A DNA stretch of 64,000 nt from Curtobacterium sp. MCLR17_007 (GTDB lineage Bacteria > Actinomycetota > Actinomycetes > Actinomycetales > Microbacteriaceae): contig NZ_CP126271.1 of the NCBI RefSeq assembly GCF_003234655.2, positions 1,984,001 through 2,048,000 on the forward strand, read 5' to 3'. A program made the position numbers and the translations under genes. Below are positions 58,943-64,000 of this stretch, piece after piece (the first letter of the stretch is position 1; every line of letters starts with the position of its first letter). Below the pieces are notes generated by a model, which ran no database searches, had not been told where the DNA came from, and worked only from the letters and a program-made list of their open reading frames with translations.

Positions 58943-61340
58943 CCGAGCCCTCCCGCAGGGTGATCCGCCACTTGCCGTTCACGAGCTCCTTGCTCACGAC
59001 CTCGAACTGCGTGTGCCGTTGGAACAGCACCTCGTCCTCGCGCATGACGTCCGAGAACGGCTTCACGTTGACACCGGTCTTCCCTTCGATTGTCAGGACC
59101 GTGTTCCCAGGGAAGGCCTTCGTCGGGTCGGTGGAGGTGCTGATGAAGCCCTCGTCACTCCACGGCTTCCCGACCTGGAGGCCGTCCAGCGTCGACTTGT
59201 CGAACTGCACGCCGCGGTAGAAGGTCCCTTCGACCGGCGGCAGCTTCGCGATGGCGTCGGTCGTCCGGGAGATGTCCGCCTCCAACGAGGTCGCGTCTGC
59301 CGGTGAGTGGATGTCACGAAGGTGGTCGTTCATGTCGCCGTAGTGCGAGGTCGTGTAGTCGTAGACACCGAGCACGTCGTCCTTCGTGAGCGTCGGGTAC
59401 GCCTCGGACACGGCGGTCGCCCACTCGTCCTCGGACTTGACGAAACCGGTGCCGTCGTTGGAGCGGTACTGCTTGTTCACCTCATCCAGCTGGGGCAGCG
59501 GTGTGTCCGCAGGGGCGCCAGGAGGGGGCGCATCGAGACCGGTGTGGGGAGGCACGTGTTCCACGGGCGGTGCATCGTGCCCAGCAGCTGGCGCGTCGTG
59601 TGCAGCAGGCGGAGCATCGTGCGCAGCCGCAGGCGGCGCGTCGTGCGCAGCCACAGACGGCGCGTCGTGCGCAGCCACAGACGGCGCGTCGTGCGCAGCC
59701 ACAGACGGCGCGTCGTGCGCAGCCACAGACGGCGCGTCGTGCGCAGCCGCAGACGGCGCGTCGTGCGCAGCAGCGGGCGGCGCGTCGTGCGCGACCGGCG
59801 GGACGTCGTGACCCGCGGGCGGCACGTCGTGCGTCACGGGCGGGACGTCGACCTTCGCGGCGTCTCCGGCCAGGTCGACGCTCGTCGTGGGCAGCTCGCC
59901 CTCGCGGGTCACCTTCGCGACGTCGCCCGCGTCGATGCCCTTCGCGACACCAGCCAGGTCCGACCCCGTGATGCCCTTCGCAGCGTCGACGAACCCGTCG
60001 GCGCCACGGGCAGCCCGGGCAGCGTCGTCCGCGAACCCGCCCGCACGGGCCACGTCGCCCGCGGCATCGGCAGCCGCGGCGGTCGCGTGCGCGCCGGCGC
60101 TCGCTTCGCCGGCGCCGGGGATGAACAGGGTGCCGATGTTGAACGCACTCGCGCCGGCTGCCCCGCCCGGGTCGTCGACCCACGACTGCGCGATGTTGTA
60201 GCCGTCCCAGGACGACGACTCCCACCACTCGTCGGGGAGCTTCAGCCCGACGAGCCCGCCGACGGTGTCAGCCAGGGCGGTGGTGTCGTCGTGGCCCCAG
60301 TCCGACAGGAACTGCTGCGTGTCCTTCGGCAGGAAGTCGCCGAGCGGCGTGTTGCCGAGCGTGTTGACCACGGTGCCGACCGGCGACAACGCCGACGCCA
60401 GGTGGCCGAGACCGAGCCAGGACCCGGCGAACGTCTGCCCCGCGCGGTCGAACGCGTCGCCGACCATGTCCGAGCGCCCGGTGATCCCACCCGCGATGGC
60501 CTCGGCGTACCAGGGGACCCCGGTGCCGTCCCACCCGGTCAGCAGCGAGCTCAGGCCCTTGGCCATGCCGCCGAGACCGTCGACCACGACGCCCTTGACC
60601 AGGTGCGCGGGGAACCCGGCGGCCTTCTCGCCGCAGGACTCCTTGCGGTCACCGGTGGAGCCCCACGGGGTGTCGATGTCCTGCTGGCCGGCCCACGGCA
60701 TCGATGCCTCGGCCGCCGCCATGATCTGCGCCGGGGTCCCGGTGGGGCTGCCCGGCAACGGTGCCAGACACGCGGCCCCGAGGATCGCGTTCGCGCAGGT
60801 CTGCTGCGCGGCGAGCCACTCCTCGGCCAGGTCGGCCCCACGGCGGATCAGCCGGTTGTTCTCGTCGACCATGTCCGGGTCCTGGTCCCACGACGTGATC
60901 TCGACCTTGGTGCCGGTGATCAGGCTGACGCCGAGCGTGCTCACGGCCTGCGAGGCGATGACGTAGCCGTCGTCGGAGTTCTGCACCTTCGGTTGGAAGT
61001 GGTTCGCCCGGTAGACGAAGTCCTCGGCGTCGGTGCGCAGCGTGTCGAGCTTGGTCTTGATCGGGCCGACCGCCTCGGCATAGGTCGACAGCGCGGTCGC
61101 CACCGCGGTGAGCCCGTCTCCGAGCAGCGTCGTCGCCGTCCCGACCGGGGTCATCACCGAGTACAGGTGTTCGGCGCCGTCCGACTGGTACGAGCCGGAG
61201 ATCGCTTGCCAGGCGCGGACCGTGTCACCGCCACCGGTCGACACCGTGGTGCCGAGCGTCGAGATGGTCGACGCCCCCGTCGACACCGACGCGGCGTCGA
61301 TCTTGTCCCCGGGCAGCTTGCTCGGGTCGATCAGGCTCAC
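58935..61340 (-). CDS. Type VII polymorphic toxin with C-terminal ADP-ribosyltransferase domain
   Basis: An 801-aa modular protein. Residues 1-240 are helical and WXG100-like, a typical secretion-recognition region. A Gly/Ala-rich pre-toxin follows (250-500), with a proline-rich linker of about twelve HDAP/HDVP units (510-610) and then the toxin domain. ART motifs: YRG (708-710), STST (734-737) and EDE (768-770) followed by VLFQRHTQF. This is the R-S-E pattern of toxin ADP-ribosyltransferases, which transfer ADP-ribose from NAD to a target. ATG 61340 overlaps the upstream small gene (ATGA). Target unknown; toxicity is not tested. Confidence 0.82.
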   Translation of the reverse strand: MSLIDPSKLPGDKIDAASVSTGASTISTLGTTVSTGGGDTVRAWQAISGSYQSDGAEHLYSVMTPVGTATTLLGDGLTAVATALSTYAEAVGPIKTKLDTLRTDAEDFVYRANHFQPKVQNSDDGYVIASQAVSTLGVSLITGTKVEITSWDQDPDMVDENNRLIRRGADLAEEWLAAQQTCANAILGAACLAPLPGSPTGTPAQIMAAAEASMPWAGQQDIDTPWGSTGDRKESCGEKAAGFPAHLVKGVVVDGLGGMAKGLSSLLTGWDGTGVPWYAEAIAGGITGRSDMVGDAFDRAGQTFAGSWLGLGHLASALSPVGTVVNTLGNTPLGDFLPKDTQQFLSDWGHDDTTALADTVGGLVGLKLPDEWWESSSWDGYNIAQSWVDDPGGAAGASAFNIGTLFIPGAGEASAGAHATAAAADAAGDVARAGGFADDAARAARGADGFVDAAKGITGSDLAGVAKGIDAGDVAKVTREGELPTTSVDLAGDAAKVDVPPVTHDVPPAGHDVPPVAHDAPPAAAHDAPSAAAHDAPSVAAHDAPSVAAHDAPSVAAHDAPSVAAHDAPPAAAHDAPPAAHDAPAAGHDAPPVEHVPPHTGLDAPPPGAPADTPLPQLDEVNKQYRSNDGTGFVKSEDEWATAVSEAYPTLTKDDVLGVYDYTTSHYGDMNDHLRDIHSPADATSLEADISRTTDAIAKLPPVEGTFYRGVQFDKSTLDGLQVGKPWSDEGFISTSTDPTKAFPGNTVLTIEGKTGVNVKPFSDVMREDEVLFQRHTQFEVVSKELVNGKWRITLREGSGG
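59567..59837 (-). repeat. 24-bp in-frame tandem repeats in the toxin gene linker
   Basis: About 10 HDAP and 2 HDVP units of mostly eight residues. The central AAHDAPSV copies (four) are near-identical at the DNA level, while outer copies have drifted. Because the unit is a multiple of three, copy-number change by slippage would keep the frame and alter linker length only. Confidence 0.85.
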
Positions 61341-61681
61341 GGCGCGACACCCAGGATGGACAGGTCACCGTTGCCCGCGGCGATCCCCGCGTTGGTCTCC
61401 ATGGTGGCCGCGATCTCCTCGTCGCCGTGCACGACGGCGTTCGTCGCGGCGACCGCACCGTCGATGGCGGCGGGGACGTGCCGTGTGATCGTCGTCACGT
61501 TGTCGGACATCGCGTCGAAGAACTGCGACAGCGCTCCGTTGATCAGCTCGGACTGGGCTCCGGTCGCGACGGTCTGCACCGCACCGTCGATCTTGCCGAG
61601 CGCGTCCATCACGGGCTGGCTCTTCGTCGCGACGTCGGTCAGGACGGTCTTCACCCCGGCGGGGTCGACGTTGTAGGTCAT
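61337..61681 (-). CDS. Small WXG100-like helical protein (DUF6507-like)
   Basis: A 114-aa helical protein beginning MTYNVDPAGVKTVLTDVATK. Tentatively DUF6507, a family found beside LXG/WXG effectors. It lacks a membrane segment. Its last bases overlap the ART toxin start (ATGA). Such small partners often form a helical complex with the toxin's N-terminus for secretion. Confidence 0.65.
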   Translation of the reverse strand: MTYNVDPAGVKTVLTDVATKSQPVMDALGKIDGAVQTVATGAQSELINGALSQFFDAMSDNVTTITRHVPAAIDGAVAATNAVVHGDEEIAATMETNAGIAAGNGDLSILGVAP

Positions 61682-61734
61682 GGCTCACCTGTGTCCGCCC
61701 GGCCGTCGACCGGCCGGGCGATGTGCTCGGGTCG

Positions 61735-62049
61735 TCAGCCGATGCTGTCGACGGCGCTCTTGGCCTTCTGGATGGTCTGCTGCGCGGTCTGGTCGGTCGA
61801 CTGCAGCGAGGTCCGGAGTGTCGCGATGATGCTGCGGACCTCGGATGCAGCGTTCTTCCAGCGGAGTTCCTTCGACTGGTACTCGTCGGAGACGCCGTCG
61901 GCCTGGTAGTCGCTCATCGCGGCGCGGACGTCGCCGTCGCGCTGGTCGATCAGTGCCTCGAGCTGGGCGGCGACGCGGTTGAAGTTGTCCTGCGCGCTCT
62001 GCGAGGCGGCGACGTCGTAGTCGCGGCGGTCTGCCTGGTTGCCTGCCAT
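61735..62049 (-). CDS. ESAT-6/WXG100-like small protein
   Basis: A 104-aa product with a helix-turn-helix hairpin pattern (QDNFNRVAAQLEALIDQRDG, then RWKNAASEVRSIIATLRTSL) and no canonical Trp-x-Gly. Size and position, between another WXG-like gene and the toxin, support a type VII secretion substrate or partner. It ends at 61735, 53 bp before the next gene. Confidence 0.65.
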   Translation of the reverse strand: MAGNQADRRDYDVAASQSAQDNFNRVAAQLEALIDQRDGDVRAAMSDYQADGVSDEYQSKELRWKNAASEVRSIIATLRTSLQSTDQTAQQTIQKAKSAVDSIG

Positions 62050-62065
62050 GGTGCTCCCCCTGGTG

Positions 62066-62401
62066 TCAGTGGCCGGCGCCGAAGCGCGCAGCGTCGAAGT
62101 TGACGGTGCCGGACGCCTGGGTGGCGTCGTCGGCCATCTGCTGGTCGCCCTGCCCGAACGCGGTGTCCATGCCGCCGATGCCGCTCAGCACAGCGGCGAG
62201 GGCGGCGTTGAGCTCGTTCGCCACCTGGTCCGACTGGGACTTGAACCGGTCGAAGGCCGCGCGGCCCGCACCGTTGAACTTGCCCTGCAGCGGCTCGGCC
62301 GCGGCGAGCAGCGCCTTCACCTGGGACCCGAGGTCCTGGGAGGCACTGCCGGTCTTCTTGCTCAGCTGGCCGAGTGTGTCGGCCCCCATCGCGAACTTCA
62401 C
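62066..62401 (-). CDS. WXG100-type protein, first gene of the toxin operon
   Basis: A 111-aa helical hairpin protein: LGQLSKKTGSASQDLGSQ, then KFNGAGRAAFDRFKSQ, where FNG replaces WXG, and a long second helix. GTG at 62401 has GAGGGG seven bases upstream. A promoter with TTGCAC and AACAAT spaced 17 bp lies just upstream. Members are secreted by type VII systems. First gene of the minus-strand run to the ART toxin. Confidence 0.72.
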   Translation of the reverse strand: MKFAMGADTLGQLSKKTGSASQDLGSQVKALLAAAEPLQGKFNGAGRAAFDRFKSQSDQVANELNAALAAVLSGIGGMDTAFGQGDQQMADDATQASGTVNFDAARFGAGH

Positions 62402-62446
62402 GTCTGTTCCCCTCAGTCGGTCGTGCGCTCGTGCACCAACGTCGAC

Positions 62447-62475
62447 ATTGTTCTCCATCGGAACGACTCGTGCAA
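62447..62475 (-). promoter_or_regulatory. Promoter of the toxin operon
   Basis: On the minus strand, TTGCAC (62475-62470) and AACAAT (62452-62447) are separated by 17 bases, close to the sigma-A consensus. The start codon is 45 bases downstream. The divergent FHA gene lies on the other side of this 149-bp gap. Confidence 0.55.
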
Positions 62476-62550
62476 GATGCAACGGGAGGTTCTCCCACCG
62501 GCTGCTAGCCTCTCCACGCTGCAGTCCTGCGGATCCACGGGGAGGAACCG

Positions 62551-63525
62551 ATGCCGAGCGCGCTCGTCGGCTCGTTGAGCTGTGCCCGGTGCTCGCGCAT
62601 CCTGGCCGCTGCCGAGCGGTTCTGCACCCGGTGCGGCGCCCCCCAGGTCGGAGCTGCGACCGGGGCCGCCACCGCGACCGGTGCCGGCCTGCTGGCCGGG
62701 GTGGTACCGGCAGCCCCGACTCGACGGCGGACCGCGGCCGTCGTCGACGGCCTGGCCACGATCCTCCCGGCCGGCGTCCTGGTGGTGTCGCTCGTCCGGA
62801 CCGACACGGCGGGCGCCGTCGTCGCAGGCGTCGCGCTGGCCGTCCTCGTCGTCCTGGTCCAGCTGCTCGCCGTCTGCCGGACCGGCCTGACCCTCGGACT
62901 CGCCGTCACCCGGCTGCGCCGCGTCGACGTGCTCAGCGCCCTGCCGCCGACGGCCGCGACGGCGATCCGCGGCACCCTCGCAGCGTGGTCGCCGCACACC
63001 ACGATCACCGCCGACGTGCGACGCGGCCGGGACCCGCTCACCCCGGCCCTGCCGGCCCTGCACGTGCAGCAGCTGGGTCCGGCGGTGGTGCCGTCGGCAC
63101 CCGTCGCGGGCGAGGGCCGCCGCGCAGCCCGCGCACGGCAGGACGGGACGACCGAGACCCGACGCGGTGCGCGCCAGCAGGTCGTGCCGCTCGCCGACGT
63201 CCGGCTGGTCCCCGCCTCGGGCGACACGATCGTCGTGCGCGGTACCGTGCTCGTGGGCCGCCGCCCCGAGGCGGACACCCCGGACGTGACCGTGCACGCG
63301 CTGCCCGACATCGCACGCACGCTGTCCCGCAACCACGCCGTGCTCGAGTGGGCGGACGACCTGCTCTGGGTGACGGACCTGCACACCACGAACGGCACGA
63401 CGATCACCTCGCCCGAGGGAGCCGTCCAACCGCTGGTGCCGGGGCAGCGCACGGCCGCCGCGACCGGGTGGCGGGTCGAGCTGGGCGAACGCGAGTACAC
63501 GGTGACGGCCGGAGGACCGGCGTGA
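62551..63525 (+). CDS. Zinc-ribbon, membrane and FHA-domain protein of the type VII locus
   Basis: A 324-aa protein. Residues 10-31 form a zinc ribbon (CARCSRILAAAERFCTRCG). Two membrane segments at about 66-110 sit in an RDD-like part. The C-terminal FHA domain (about 230-315) shows VGRRPEADT, SRNHAVLEW and TNGTTIT, the phosphothreonine-binding residues. GGGGAGG lies seven to eight bases before the ATG. FHA proteins commonly belong to type VII and kinase-regulated secretion systems. Divergent from the toxin operon. Confidence 0.8.
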   Translation: MPSALVGSLSCARCSRILAAAERFCTRCGAPQVGAATGAATATGAGLLAGVVPAAPTRRRTAAVVDGLATILPAGVLVVSLVRTDTAGAVVAGVALAVLVVLVQLLAVCRTGLTLGLAVTRLRRVDVLSALPPTAATAIRGTLAAWSPHTTITADVRRGRDPLTPALPALHVQQLGPAVVPSAPVAGEGRRAARARQDGTTETRRGARQQVVPLADVRLVPASGDTIVVRGTVLVGRRPEADTPDVTVHALPDIARTLSRNHAVLEWADDLLWVTDLHTTNGTTITSPEGAVQPLVPGQRTAAATGWRVELGEREYTVTAGGPA

Positions 63526-63567
63526 TGCCCGGGCCCCGTCGCCACCACCACGAGGAGACGACCGAGC

Positions 63568-63858
63568 GTGCCTGACAACAACGACACGATCCTGCTGGAG
63601 TCGGTGCGGACGCACCGGGTCCGTCTGCGCGGGGCCTTCCTGATCGGCGAGCTGGCGGAGCGCCGCACGGTCAACGACAACGTCCGACGCCTGGTCGGCA
63701 GCATGGTGCTCGCCGCCGTCGTGTGTGCCGGATGTGTCGGGACGGCCTTCGTCCTGAACGCGATCCAGAACGGACAGGCCGGCGGCCTCGGCGGGTCTGC
63801 CGGCACCACGAGCACCACGGCACCCGCGAGCGGGACGAGCGTCGGGGGGAACCGGTGA
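63568..63858 (+). CDS. Small one-TM protein of the type VII locus
   Basis: A 96-aa protein with one membrane helix (residues about 48-70, GSMVLAAVVCAGCVGTAFVL) and a Gly/Ser/Thr-rich tail. The N-terminal half (RTHRVRLRGAFLIGELAERR) is basic. GTG start with GAGGAGACGAC just upstream. Its stop overlaps the next gene's start (GTGA). Related in place to the small EccB/EccE-like components of type VII systems, but not assignable. Confidence 0.65.
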   Translation: MPDNNDTILLESVRTHRVRLRGAFLIGELAERRTVNDNVRRLVGSMVLAAVVCAGCVGTAFVLNAIQNGQAGGLGGSAGTTSTTAPASGTSVGGNR

Positions 63859-64000
63859 CCGACTTCACACGCCTGACCGTCGTCGGCGCCACCCGCCGAG
63901 CGACGCTCGTCATCCCGAGCGACGAGACCCTCGGGTCGCTGGTCCCGCGGCTCGTCGAGCTGCTCGACGAACGGGTCGCCCCGGTCGCGCGTCCGCTGAC
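63855..64000 (+). CDS. EccD-like type VII secretion protein, N-terminus only
   Basis: The frame from GTG 63855 runs off the window. The visible 48 residues (DFTRLTVVGATRRATLVIP, then DETLGSLVPRLVELLDER) match the ubiquitin-like domain at the start of EccD/YukD proteins, normally followed by 11 membrane helices. This would be the core channel component, supporting the locus as type VII. Confidence 0.7.
   Translation, partial: MTDFTRLTVVGATRRATLVIPSDETLGSLVPRLVELLDERVAPVARPL

Noticed and set aside
59567..59837. Regular 24-bp repeats resembling a CRISPR array
   Set aside because: The copies are contiguous with no spacers, lie in frame within the toxin gene and encode an amino-acid repeat.
59307..61676. 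Long plus-strand open frame opposite the ART toxin
   Set aside because: Antisense shadow, Arg/Val/Gly-rich, with no motif; the minus-strand gene has clear domain structure and operon overlaps.

Overview
The window is high-GC actinobacterial DNA. WhiA, RbpA, OpcA, an ANTAR response regulator, the SufB-D-Rieske-C-SufT order and the gene order across the core blocks all point to Microbacteriaceae. A Curtobacterium-like organism is my best guess from general resemblance; no search was possible. Almost everything from 1 to about 51,300 is conserved chromosomal backbone. The stretch from about 51,400 to the right edge is accessory.

Backbone, left to right. (1) SURF1, an ABC-F ATPase and the biotin transporter component BioY. 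(2) A minus-strand suf operon for Fe-S cluster assembly (sufB, sufD, Rieske ferredoxin, sufC, SufT-like). (3) Haem A synthase ctaA (+) and haem O synthase ctaB (-), which with SURF1 serve cytochrome oxidase maturation. (4) A plus-strand pentose phosphate block, tkt-tal-pgi-zwf-opcA-pgl. (5) A minus-strand block reading gapA-pgk-tpiA-secG with rbpA downstream, preceded by whiA, rapZ and uvrC. (6) uvrA and uvrB, with a short-chain dehydrogenase between them. (7) An MFS transporter, then a minus-strand run of an acyl-activating enzyme, a membrane acyltransferase, a hydrolase and coaE. (8) rpsA, a DUF885 peptidase-like protein, polA, a hotdog thioesterase, a VOC protein, a GNAT acetyltransferase, the ANTAR regulator and tRNA-Leu(CAA). 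(9) A GAF regulator, a DUF779 protein and an aldehyde dehydrogenase.

Accessory region. A plus-strand operon (DUF6177-like protein, 124-aa protein, AAA ATPase, TPR membrane protein) and a second plus-strand run (zinc-ribbon/FHA protein, one-TM protein, start of an EccD-like ubiquitin-domain protein cut by the window edge) look like parts of one type VII (ESX-like) secretion locus. Between them, mostly on the minus strand, lies a polymorphic-toxin module. It holds two or three small WXG100/ESAT-6-type proteins, an 801-aa toxin with a C-terminal ADP-ribosyltransferase (ART) domain, an overlapping 158-aa stand-alone ART-like protein, a 157-aa plus-strand orphan, a 31-aa coupled ORF, an SseB/YezG-like immunity candidate and a protein that resembles a catalytically degraded ADP-ribosylglycohydrolase.

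The toxin module is the part most worth following up: an ART effector, a mutated ART homologue directly overlapping its stop codon, and an ADP-ribosylglycohydrolase-like candidate immunity protein within 5.6 kb. Intergenic DNA is mostly short; several long perfect palindromes act as likely terminators, and one 32-bp palindrome occurs identically at two loci 16 kb apart.
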